The notes beneath the pieces are model-generated. The model had not been told where the DNA came from, made no database searches, and saw only the letters and a program-made list of their open reading frames with translations. Positions 34,475 to 45,831 of a DNA stretch of 64,000 nt are shown here, in pieces (the stretch's first letter is position 1; every line of letters begins with the position of its first letter). Both the position numbers and the translations under genes were made by a program. The stretch is taken from the NCBI GenBank assembly GCA_031216445.1, contig CM062208.1, positions 1,072,501-1,136,500 on the forward strand, given 5' to 3'. This DNA comes from Lateolabrax maculatus (Eukaryota > Chordata > Actinopteri > Acropomatiformes > Lateolabracidae).

Positions 34475-37400
34475 ATGGGGCGCAGGCTGCTGCTGGTGTC
34501 TAACTCCACCGTGCACGGCGGCGGGTACCTGGACCACTGCAGCCCGCACATCGCGCTCTTCTTCGGCAGGTCAGTTCGCCGCGGCGGCGCTCAGCTCTGC
34601 CGGAGCTCCGGTTCCTCCGGTGCGGCAGCAGCGAGTTCCCTTCAAAACCCGAGCAATTTAACAATTTAACAATTTAACAATTAATCAGCAGATATTACAA
34701 ATATTCTCGTGTGTGTGTTGGTGCCACGTCGTCTCCTCCGGCCGGAACGATGTCCTTCATTTCTTTACTTATTTATTTATTTATTGAAATTTGAAGTTTT
34801 GTTTTAACAAACATAAAGGACGTATTAGAATATTAGGGACATATTACAGAGAGCAGACAAGCTTTATAATATAATAATAATATTACAATTATTTTAAAAT
34901 AATAAGAGGATGAGAAATAAAAGTAACTGGAATAAAACAAGGAGCAGTTCAAGCATTTCTTCTTCTTCACTGATTTTATTGGTAGAAGATAAGGACACAG
35001 CGCTTTTTGTTCCTGGAATATCTTCTTATGTGAAATTAATTTTATATATATACACTTACATATATCTGTGTAAATAGATATATAGATAGATAAATCAACA
35101 CAGCAACTTCCATCCAGAACTCCTGAGAATAACAAACATTCATTCAACAGAAAAAGCAAGAAAGAGAAATATCCACTTTAAACTGGACTTCATAATAATG
35201 CTTCTATAACAAACCTTTCTAATAAAGCCTGTACGAGTGTGTGTTTTCTGTGTTTTCTGTGTTTTCTGTGTTCCAGGGATGTGAAGCGGGTGCTGTTTGT
35301 TCCTTACGCTCTCCACGACAGAGACGCCTACACAAAGACTGCCAGAGACAAGTTCCAGACCCTCGGTACGTTTACGCATGTTCAGTAGGTTTTGTATGTT
35401 ATGTTTAGGTGTTTTCTTCATGTTTCCCTGTCTGAGTCTCTTTTATTATAATACAGTTGATCAGCAGCACAACTACGTCCTCCAGAACGACCCCAGTCTC
35501 GACATTAACCCTTTGTGCAGGACTGTTGTATCAGACCTCCTTAGCTTTAGCTCTGTGGCCACTGAGCTGCTCAGTTAGTGTGTTTTTCATGCGGAGCCTC
35601 TGGTGTGTTTGGCCCCCGCAGGTTACGAGGTGGACGGCATCCACGAGGCCCCGGACCCCGTCGACGCCGTGCGGAAGGCTGAGGGCATTTTTATAGGTGA
35701 GGAACATCGAAACAAGGCGGCGAGGTCAGGCGGTGGAAAAGGTGTCCCACAAGGATCCACACCAGGCCCTCTGCTGTTCACGCCGTTCATAAATAAAACT
35801 TGTTCTCCAGCAGGACGTCCGGTTCTACGCTGATGATGCCGTCATTCTCCAGGTTACTCTGCCTGTTTGCTTTGCAGGAGGAGGAAACACTTTCCGGCTG
35901 CTGAAGAGTCTCTATGACAACAAGGTGCTGACAGAGATCAGGAGGAGGGTGCTCGAGGTGAAACACACTTCAATACAATACAGACATGAATTATAATAAC
36001 GTATTTATACAAGTGTTAAACTACAAAAAAATACCATATAACAGTCTTCTGTCCCCCCCCCTAGGACGGCATCCCCTACATGGGCTCCAGCGCCGGCACC
36101 AACGTGGCCACCATCAGCATCAACACCACCAACGACATGCCCATCGTCTACCCTCCATCCTTCTCCGCCCTCGGCCTCGTCCCCTTCAACATCAACCCGC
36201 ACTACCAGGATCCTGACCCCAGCAGCCGCCACATGGGGGTCAGTCACAAAACCTTCTGTTTACTGCTGAGACATGAAGCTGAGAATACTTCTGTACTTTA
36301 CTGCTGATACTTTAACTACATGAAGCTGAGAATACTTCTGTACTTTACTGCTGATACTTTAACTACATGAAGCTGAGAATACTTCTGTACTTTACTGCTG
36401 ATACTTTAACTACATGAAGCTGAGAATACTTCTGTACTTTACTGCTGATACTTTAACTACATGAGGCTGAGAATACTTCTGTACTTTACTGCTGATACTT
36501 TAACTACATGAGGCTGAGGATACTTCTGTACTTTACTGCTGATACTTTAACTACATGAAGCTGAAAATACTTCTGTACTTTACTGCTGATACTTTAACTA
36601 CATGAAGCTGAAAATACTTCTGTACTTTACTGCTGATACTTTAACTACATGACGCTGAGAACACTTTTGTACTTTACTACTGAGTGTTATATTTCCTGTG
36701 TTTAAAGATGTAGTAAAACTCTGGAGTCTTTGTTTGGCATTTAGCTCGCACTGATTGGTCGACCAGCAGCCGTATCAGTTACCACCCTCATAGTCCTTTT
36801 ATCACCAGCACTCACCTGTCTCATAAAACCGTAAACCCTGGTTCTGTATTTAAGCTGTAAATGTATAATCAGGATTTATTTCAGATGTCTCCAGAAGTCA
36901 CTTCATGTCATGTTGTTACTGGAAGTCATTCAAGGCTTTGTGTTTCCCTCCTGAGGAGGAAGTTCTGCAGCACAAGAAGCCGTAAAACTGCAGCAGTTAA
37001 CAAAAACAAACGCAGCGTCAGCAAACTGAAACACAGTTAGTGTGACTGACGTGTTACTCGATATATTTAGTCCAGAAATCAGCTCAGAAATCAGAGAAAA
37101 AAACCATCTTCTAACTGCAGAACCTGCCAGAGAATCTTCATGTTTTTAAGTGTGCAGTGAAAACTGTCTGCAGCGGGGAAGAAGTTCGAGTAAAGTAGTA
37201 ATACTACAGTGTAGAAATACTCACTGTGTCACTGCATTCAAAATGTTAACTACTGAAAGTACAATAAGTAAAAATATCATCATGCAGAATAATATATGAC
37301 TGGATTCTAATTATTGATCATGAATGTGTTGATCACTTTAATGCTGCAGCTGGTGAAGGTGATTTTATCTGTAATAAAATAATTTATTATTGATCAGATT

Positions 37401-38468
37401 TAGTTTTAATCATCTGAATCTCTAAAGTTATCAGGTAAATGTTGTGGAGTAAAAAGTACAATATTGCCCTCTGGACTGTGGTGGAGTAGAAGGAGGAACT
37501 AAGTTCAAGAACCTGAAGAACCTGAAGAACCTCTGTGCAGTACTTGTTCAGTAACCTGGATGTGTGTTGTTTCCTGTGCAGGAGACCAGAGAGCAGAGGA
37601 TCACCCAGTACCACGAAGAGCCTGATACTCCATGTGTCCTGGTGAGACGCATCTCTGTTCACAATCAGTACCGTCTCCATGGTTACCTGGTGATGAATTC
37701 ACTATAATATCCATCAGAACAACAGCAGAGTCGTGTTATACTTCCTCTCCTCTGACACAAATAGTTTTCCATTCTCTTCCATTTGGCCATTTTCATATGG
37801 CTGTTAAATAAGTCAACACTTCCTTCACAGATGTATTACAATAAAAACTCACGTTACAGGGACGCTTTTATTGTGGAAATTAGCTGGAAGTGTTACATAA
37901 CGAGGCCACAATTAATGCTACCAGTGACATCTGTGTTTACTGCTGTGACATGTCAAAATGTCTGCCGTGAAAAGGGCCTGTTATTAGTGAAGCAGTGATA
38001 AGTTGTGTCATGAAGGCATTCGACTAATACAGAAAGTCCAGCTCCTATTAGAGGAGTTACGGTAATTCTGTGTATTTTCAGGGTCTGAGGGAGGGATCCA
38101 TGCTGCTGGTGGAGGGAAACAAAGCCACACTACAGGGAACCACCAAGGCCAGACTCTTCACCCGGTAAGGATCTGGATCAGGATTTGGATCAAGATCTGG
38201 TTTATTGTTTTCACATAGAAGGGATTATCCTTGGTATATTGGTGCAACAATAAACATAGAAATATATGAAATAGAAGATATAAAGACAGATAAAACAAGT
38301 GCTGAAAGATGTCTAAATTTTAAATGGACCGTATTCTAAGTGTAATGTGAGTAGAATATGGAGGAGAGCTCTGTGCAGGTGTCACCACGCTGTGTTGTGT
38401 GTTTCAGGGGAAAGCCCTCGGTGGAGTACGACCCAGGGACTGACCTCAGCTTCCTGCTGACTCAGTGA
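34475..38468 (+). CDS. Alpha-aspartyl dipeptidase (peptidase E, family S51), complete
   Basis: Coding exons: 34475-34569, 35277-35365, 35622-35696, 35878-35957, 36065-36238, 37582-37641, 38082-38164, 38408-38468. They total 717 nt, 238 aa, about the size of bacterial PepE. The enzyme hydrolyses dipeptides with N-terminal aspartate and is expected to be cytosolic; no signal peptide is present. The start MGRRLLLVSNSTVHGG matches the family's N-terminal strand. GGGNTFRLL is conserved. The nucleophile Ser is in GSSAGTN at about residue 122, with Asp in TNDMP at about 137 and His in NPHY at about 159, all in exon 5. GETREQRI is also typical. The family occurs in bacteria, amphibians and fish. From general knowledge mammals appear to lack it. 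AATAAA at 38539-38544 is a good poly(A) signal, giving a 3' UTR of about 95 nt. Confidence 0.95.
35720..35855 (+). mobile_element. LINE reverse-transcriptase remnant occupying dipeptidase intron 3
   Basis: One + frame reads GVPQGSTPGPLLFTPFINK and a shifted frame reads RFYADDAVIL (codons at about 35820-35849). These are the neighbouring conserved RT blocks of non-LTR retrotransposons, brought close together by a deletion. The intron is only 181 bp (35697-35877), so this remnant is most of it. Confidence 0.75.
36259..36678 (+). repeat. 47-bp minisatellite, about 9 units (second array)
   Basis: Same unit and same + strand orientation as the array at 30760-31454, here in intron 5 of the dipeptidase gene, starting about 20 bp past the donor. 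Units carry private changes (GAGGCTGAG, GAAGCTGAAAA). Confidence 0.96.
36679..37581 (+). other. Rest of dipeptidase intron 5
   Basis: AT-rich sequence with fragments of dispersed repeats (GTAATACTACAGTGTAGAAATACTC near 37195; GAACCTGAAGAACCTGAAGAACC near 37510). No gene was seen. Confidence 0.5.
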
Positions 38469-39121
38469 CCAATCACAGCCAACCAGCGTCTCCCCCCTTC
38501 ATGATGTTGTAGTCACATGATTGTTGTGGTGAAGACACAATAAACATTTACAGAAAAATCCAGCGTGTCTAAGTGTTAATTAACATCGTGGAACCAGGAC
38601 TTGAGTGTGTGACGGGTTACTGTAATGTACCTTGAAGGCAAAGTACATTACTCCCCCAACTACAAGGGGCCCCCAATGAATTTGATTTATTAAGATGTTT
38701 AGATATAAAATATACATCCTCTGGGTCTTCATCTAGCGCCACCAGCAGGTCAACGTGTTAGTGTGTCCAAAACTTTATAAAAATAAACGTTTTATGACAA
38801 AACATTTTCTAATTCCACGAGCCTCAGCTGATGTAAGCATACTAACGCATTAAGCCAAGATGGTGGACATGGTGGCTGCAGACTGTCAGCACGGTTTATT
38901 CTGCCTCTGGTATCGTGTATCGTATTGATCCATGTACAGACCGTACGTCTAACCTCCGTCTGTGCAGTCAGATCTGATTGGTTCTCTAGACTGGGACTTT
39001 TCAAGGTTTGTCTCCCATTCGTCTGTTCATTAGATCACAGGTCCACATTTCACACTCAGGTCCAAAATCTAGTTTAAAAATAATAAAGACAAAAACACTG
39101 AATAAAATGTGAACAAATCAG

Positions 39122-42102
39122 TTTATTTTAGCTCAAAGGTGAAATCATCTCCTGATGAAATAGTTAATTTTTATTCTCTAGGCGAAAGAATACATACATC
39201 AAAAATAGTCCATATCTTTTCATGGCAGAAAGAAAGACAGTGGTATTAAATATAAAAGTTAAACCCCTCAAACACAACAGACAGCGACAGGACTGACTTC
39301 TAATCACTCTGATCAATCAGCTGACGAGGGTTTGATTATGTTTTCGCTTAGTTATGCGGCTTTTCAGTCTGTTTCTATTCATATTAAATGTTTAAACTTT
39401 TGTTTAACTGAAGTGACAGCAAATATTTCAATAAATGAAGAATATTTCGCAGTCAAGAGAGAAGAGACGTCAGTCCTGCTGAACCCTGCAGACGAGTGAA
39501 GCGTCGTATTAAGCTTGTTTAAATCACCATTAGTCCTTACAAAAATCTTTATAAAAAGTTTCAACAGCGCAGCCGGCACACAGTTAGCTTAGCTTAGCAT
39601 GAAGACAGACTGGAATCTCTGCTGGTTGCCTTTAGGAAGTCACTGCACCCGGCACATAACCCCGGTAAAACCACGACATGTCGTTCTCACAGGTCAGTGA
39701 TCTTTAGGAGCTGTAGCTGGAGTTTCCCCCTGGCTCCAGTCTTTATGCTAAGCTAAGCTAACTGGCTGGCTGCAGACACGAGAGTGGCATCAATCTGGAC
39801 CTGGAGGCCAACTCGCAGTAAGAAAGTGACTAAGCACATTTCCCAAAACTGTTCCTTTAACATGTTCACACTGCGAGCAACAGAGACGAAGATTAAAGTT
39901 AATTTTCCTCCGTTAGAAACTCGACGTCTGAGTCTGTAAAAGGAGCAAAAATAAACTCTGTTTTGCTTTCTAACTTGTTCATGTGAACCTGATTTCTAGG
40001 TTTAGTACATCACCAGTAGTATTTGTGCATACATAAGATCTGCTAACGAAACGCTGACGGCAGTAGAGACGTCTCTCATTGATATTCAGAGGACGAACGT
40101 GAAAGCAGCGAATAAAATGACAGTGAAAGAAAAAACGGTGCATAACGCTCTAAACAAAGTGTTCCTGTGGAGTTATTTCATTGTTAATTGGATTAATATA
40201 TTTTTAAAATCAAGCTTAAACATTAATTCATGATGCAAACCCAATATGGGTAAATTCATAACAATGTTTTTTTTTCTTTTTTAATATATTTCACTCACTC
40301 ACACAAACAGGAAATAGCAACCGTCGCACTTTCGTTCTCAGCAAAGCTGCCAGTCACGACAAGTAATACTATTTAAAAAATGAATCGTAACACGTGAAGA
40401 ACAAAGGAGCCTCAGTGCAGGGCGGGAAAGTTTTAACCCAGCTGACCGTTCATTAAGCCCCGCCCTCCTTAGTTACCATTGCTATGCCTGTCAATCTGTT
40501 TGTTCTCGTACGGCAGTTTACGATAACAGATCTACCGTCAAAATTCATAGTAATGTTTGTCGTAACACATTCTCATCTCTGGCCAGATAATTAAGATAAC
40601 ATTAACTCTGTGAGTAGACTTTTTACCTTAAGATCTTACTGTAACTACAAATATAAGATCAGACTGTTACTCCGTTCAACATAGACCTGATAGGCTGCTT
40701 CGCTAAGTAGTTTCAAACCAAATGTTCAGTTTACTGACTACTTTTACTTTTGTCTTCGTCTCTTTTTTACGTCTTTGTAAATAAACTTTTCTTACTTACT
40801 TAAAGAGAAAAGTCTTTGAGGATGAGGAGTCAAACATAACTCTCTCAACTAACTCTGACTCTGATTGGACATTGCTGTTCAGGGGAGGGGTTTAGTGAAC
40901 GGTCAATTTTACAAGGTGAATTATAAACTTGCGTTGATTTTCCAACAAAACAGCATTTACTGAACAACAACAAAAACAAACTTTGCAAAACAATTTCTTG
41001 ATCGCGTTGAAATGATTCAGACACTCTTTTGAACTTATCGTCATTGTTTTGTAGAAAATACAAAGAAATCGTGAAAACACGCCACCAGCATCCCAAAGCA
41101 GAGCAGTAATGACTCTGTTCACACCAGCTTCCCCAAACACACACAAGGAAAGACAAGTTGAAGAATATATCAGGGTGAATATATTACTGTAACACTCATT
41201 ATCCGATATCAGAAAATTACGCCAAAATTTCCCAAAAACAGACCTGAATGCAGCTTTTAACTCCGTCCGGTCTTCAATGATCAAATTTCATATTGCTGCA
41301 TTATTTCTGGCAGATAAAAATAATTAATAACGTCAGTCCAACAGGGCGAAAGGATAAAGGCTGTTGGCGCTTTGCGAGGACGTCACGTACCCACAATCCT
41401 TTTCATCACCTAATTTTTATACTTTTCATCCTGATTTTCCCCTTTTGCTCAGCTTAGCTAGCAATGTTTTGTTTTCAATGTATATTTTTAATAAGTTACA
41501 CGTTTTTTCTGCTTTTTCTTGTTCACTTAAATTTTTGAGATTGCGGTTTGTTTTACGTGGAAGATTAGCTCCCACTTTGTGGAGCAGATGGAGAAACCTT
41601 CAACGGGTAACGTCGGAGCAGAAAAGCACTGATGTTGCTGATCAGGGCAGGTTAAAAAATTACTTTTATCAGCAGTTCGGGAATTTCTGGGCAACAGTTC
41701 ATCGATTATTTTGGGTTTGGACAAAAATAAATGTGCAAATTAGAGATCAGGCCAAACTCCGTGAGCTCTGGTGCAGACGAGAGCTTCGTATCTCCAGAAA
41801 AACTAATTTTCATGTTGGAACAAACACAGAGTTTTTCTCCGTGAAGCTTTCTTATATCGTGTCATTATGTTAAAGGAGTAGTTAGACATTTTGGGAGCTA
41901 TTCTTTCCAACTGCTCTTATGTCGCTAAATGTGAGGCGGAGCTTCTCTTTTGGCTCAAACACAACGTGACCAGTAAAAAGATAAAGCAGTACCGTTATCT
42001 GCCGTTCAACAAGCAATACAGTGAGATTCTGTCAACAGCCGTTTTACCCTGAATGGTTCTGTACAAACAGCGGGGGGGCGGGGTGGGGGGGCCCTAGGAC
42101 CT
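39122..42102 (-). other. Probable itgav 3' UTR
   Basis: Non-coding sequence after the itgav stop. TTTATT at 39122-39127 (AATAAA on minus) is a candidate poly(A) signal, giving about 3 kb of 3' UTR. It contains TTAGCTTAGC-type repeats at about 39586 (+) and, inverted, 39740. The 169-codon plus-strand ORF within it (41364-41873) resembles nothing I know. Confidence 0.4.
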
Positions 42103-43389
42103 CTAGGCGTCAGTGTTGCCGTTCTCCTCCGGCTGCAGCTGCTCCTTCTCAGTGCAGTCCTCCTGGGGGGGGCGGACCCGCTTAAAGAAACCCAACTGAA
42201 GAGGAAGAGAAGAAGAAGATTTACTTTACAGTCACATTTTCTGAGGACGAACTGTGGCACAGCTGCAGCGGGACCCCGCAGAGCCACATGGCGACCTGAA
42301 CTAACAGCACATAGAGACGGGGAACTGAGCAGTGCAACAGGTATGTGCTCAGTCAGATGATCGCCTGTGTTACACATTACATTTCAAATTGTAAAATCGT
42401 GTAATTTTCTTGTAGTCTTCAGACTCTAGTTGCTTTTTACTACTGTTTTTATATATGCAGCTGCACTCCCCAACACCAGGAAACACCAGGAAACACACGC
42501 TGAGGTGGAGTTCACCCGTTCTCATGGACAGTGTCCGTTTCTCACCTTGTACATGATGAAGATGAGCAGCGCCAGCAGCAGCAATCCTGCCAGGACAGCC
42601 AGAGCCACCACCCAGCCCGGCACCGGCTGAAGGGGGTCCGCCACCCACATCACCGACACGCTCACCTGGAAACACACACCCCGTTTACACACTCCTCACA
42701 CCAGCTATGAGAGTGTGTGCTGACGACCCGTGTGTGTCTGTCTGTGTCTGTGTGTCTCTATGTGTCTGTCTCTCTGTGTGTGTGTGTCTGTGTGTGTGTG
42801 TGTCTGTGTGTGTGTGTGTGTGTCTGTCTGTGTGTGTGTGTCTGTCTCTGTGTGTGTGTGTCTGTGTGTGTGTGTGTGTGTCTGTCTCTGTGTGTGTGTC
42901 TCTGTGTGTCTGTCTCTCTGTGTGTGTGTGTCTGTGTGTGTGTGTGTGTCTGTCTGTGTGTGTGTGTGTGTGTCTCTGTGTGTCTGTCTCTCTGTGTGTG
43001 TGTGTCTGTCTGTGTGTGTGTGTGTGTGTGTGTCTGTCTCTGTGTGTCTGTCTGTCTCTATGTGTCTGTCTCTCTGTGTGTGTGTGTCTGTGTGTATGTG
43101 TGTGTCTGTCTCTGTGTGTGTGTCTCTGTGTGTCTGTCTCTCTGTGTGTGTGTGTCTGTGTGTGTGTGTGTGTGTGTCTGTCTGTCTCTGTGTGTGTGTC
43201 TCTATGTGTCTGTCTCTGTGTGTCTGTCTGTCTCTGTGTGTGTGTCTGTGTGTGTGTGTGTGTGTGTCTGTCTCTGTGTGTCTGTCTGTCTCTGTGTGTG
43301 TGTCTGTGTGTGTGTGTGTGTGTGTCTGTCTCTGTGTGTCTGTCTGTCTGTGTGTGTGTGTCTCTATGTGTCTGTCTCTCTGTGTGTGT

Positions 43390-43426
<37 letters not shown>

Positions 43427-43768
43427 TCACAGTGGTGCTGTTGGACGGCAGCTCTGACACCAGGTTCTTGTACGGCATCTCAATGACGTTGAAGGAGGCT
43501 GTAGATCGAACCACATATGAACGGTTCTGATTTTCGGTCTGAAAACAAAACAGAAACACAGTCCAGACACGTGAGAACAGAGCTGAGAAAAGAGAGAAAA
43601 AAGTTCTTTTAAATTCTCTGATTCTGGTTTCATCGTCCGGCTGCGTTCGTTCACCCTGAGGAAGTTGTTGACAGCCAGTCTGGAGTAGATGAAGAGGATG
43701 GCGTTCTTCCCCCTCTCCAGGCGACCGACTTGGCAGCTCAGCCGCAGACACTCTGCCGTGGTGCAGTC

Positions 43769-43824
<56 letters not shown>

Positions 43825-43999
43825 GCACGCACGCACGCGCACACACACGCACACACACACGCACAAACACACACGCACGATGACATGGCGAACAATCCAG
43901 GACATCTGACTGATGTCGGAGTTCAGTGTTTGATGTTTTTCTAACAGAAATCTGCAGCCTTGATTCAAAGGAACCTGATTCTTGATCGAGTTTCTTTCT

Positions 44000-44037
<38 letters not shown>

Positions 44038-44765
44038 CAGTGTCTGCAGGTCGCTTTGTGTGTCTCTGGACTCGAGGTCTCTCTTGCGGATGTGGTTTCG
44101 GTTTCGTCCCTCTGTCTCCCGTCCTCCGGATGGAACCCCGCTGGTGTTCTTGGCCGACGACAACGGGTTCTGACACACACACATATAATTGTTATGTAAA
44201 ACATATACACACACACACACACACAGTAGTGTGTGTGTGTGTGTGTGTAGTAGTGTGTAGTGTGCTGCAGGCTCACCGACACGTTGAGCGGGTTGATCTC
44301 GGTGCTCGTGGTGCAGTTGATGGGTCCCTCGGTCTCGTAGCTGGTGATGTAGAGCAGCGAGCCGTTCTTGTAATGGTACGGCCACTCGATCACCAGCGCC
44401 GCCTTGCTGAACGTACTGGGGCCGCTGTTCAGGAGCTGGGGGGAAATTGATCGCAGCATTGATTATTGGCTCACACGATAATGTGCTGAAACGTTGTTAT
44501 TTCTTCTTGGATCAGGTTCACGCAGCGCAGTGTGTCTGCCGCAATCCTGCTCCCCATATATACATATACATGTATACTGTGTGTATACACACACACACAC
44601 ACACACACATATCTGTATGTAAGTGTGTGTGTGTGTGTGTGTGTGCGCACCTCGTAGACGTGCACTATCTGTGGTCCAATGTCGTCTCCGACCACAGGAG
44701 GCTCTTTAGGTTTCCAGTTGGCGATGGGAAGCAGCACCTGGCCAGGAGACGACGTCCTGGGAGAC

Positions 44766-44824
<59 letters not shown>

Positions 44825-45686
44825 CATCATCATCTGATATCATCACAACATCTCAGACCTCCTCCACCTGCATCTACTCCTTCAACTCGTCCACACACCT
44901 CCTGCCGCTGAGCAGATATATTGGATACAGGGTTAGGGTGCCTGCTAGTGCTCCTGTAACATGCTGTGCTGTATTTGACTGTTTTCTAATTGAAATATCT
45001 GAATGTGTATGTGGTGTGTGTGCAGTGTGGAGGCTGCAGGTCACTGTGCAGTCCTGTGTTGTGTAACGACGATACAGCTGTATAAATACTGTAAAGCTGA
45101 GATCTGTGACTGGACTCACATTCACACTGCAGAAGACTATAAGATAGTTCCTGTTGTCATGCAGATTCAGCTGATAATCCTCTCAAGGGTCAACACATAT
45201 AGGTTATCATGTGATCCGTTGTTCATATAAACATATTTATTATAGTTGACTTTAAGGATCATTTCTTTATAAAAAAAAAGTCCAACACCTCAGCACACCT
45301 TCACTTTTGGGGCTTTAACATTCATTTAAAGGTCATCTACACATTTAATGTAAGGACCATGGGATTGTTTTTTGCTTTTCTAGCTCCACGTATGATACTG
45401 GAGCCATGTATTCAACTGATGTTTGATATTGATTAAGACGGCTTCTCATTGTCACAAACCGTTTGCCTGATGAAGGTCGAGCACCGAAACGTCGTAAATA
45501 AATGTAACACTGCAGGTTAGACAGAGTGCAGGAGTTTGTTTTGCAACCTTTGAAATACCATCAAATGTTTTAATAAAATCTGAATAATACTTATATTCAC
45601 CAAACGTATGGAACAAAATACATTCAAACATACAGTGTTTTAAAGTGTGTGTGTGAGTGTGTGTGTGTGTGAGTGTGTGTGAGTGT

Positions 45687-45720
<34 letters not shown>

Positions 45721-45799
45721 GTATGAGTGTGTGTGAGTGTGAGTGAGTGTGTGTGTGAGTGTGAGTGTGTGTGTGAGTGTGTGTGTGTGAGTGTGAGTG

Positions 45800-45831
<32 letters not shown>

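Noticed and set aside
34126..34551. Pro/Thr-rich minus-strand ORFs (PEPPGTTGATRNH repeats)
   Set aside because: Antisense translation of the GC-rich minisatellite upstream of the dipeptidase gene.
41364..41873. 169-codon plus-strand ORF
   Set aside because: Lies antisense in the presumed itgav 3' UTR, resembles no protein family I know, and has AT-rich non-coding character. It is the most gene-like leftover but remains unsupported.
42705..43895. 396-codon minus ORF rich in Thr/His and plus ORFs of about 260 codons
   Set aside because: They cover a TG/TC intron array and run across genuine itgav exons in the wrong frame.
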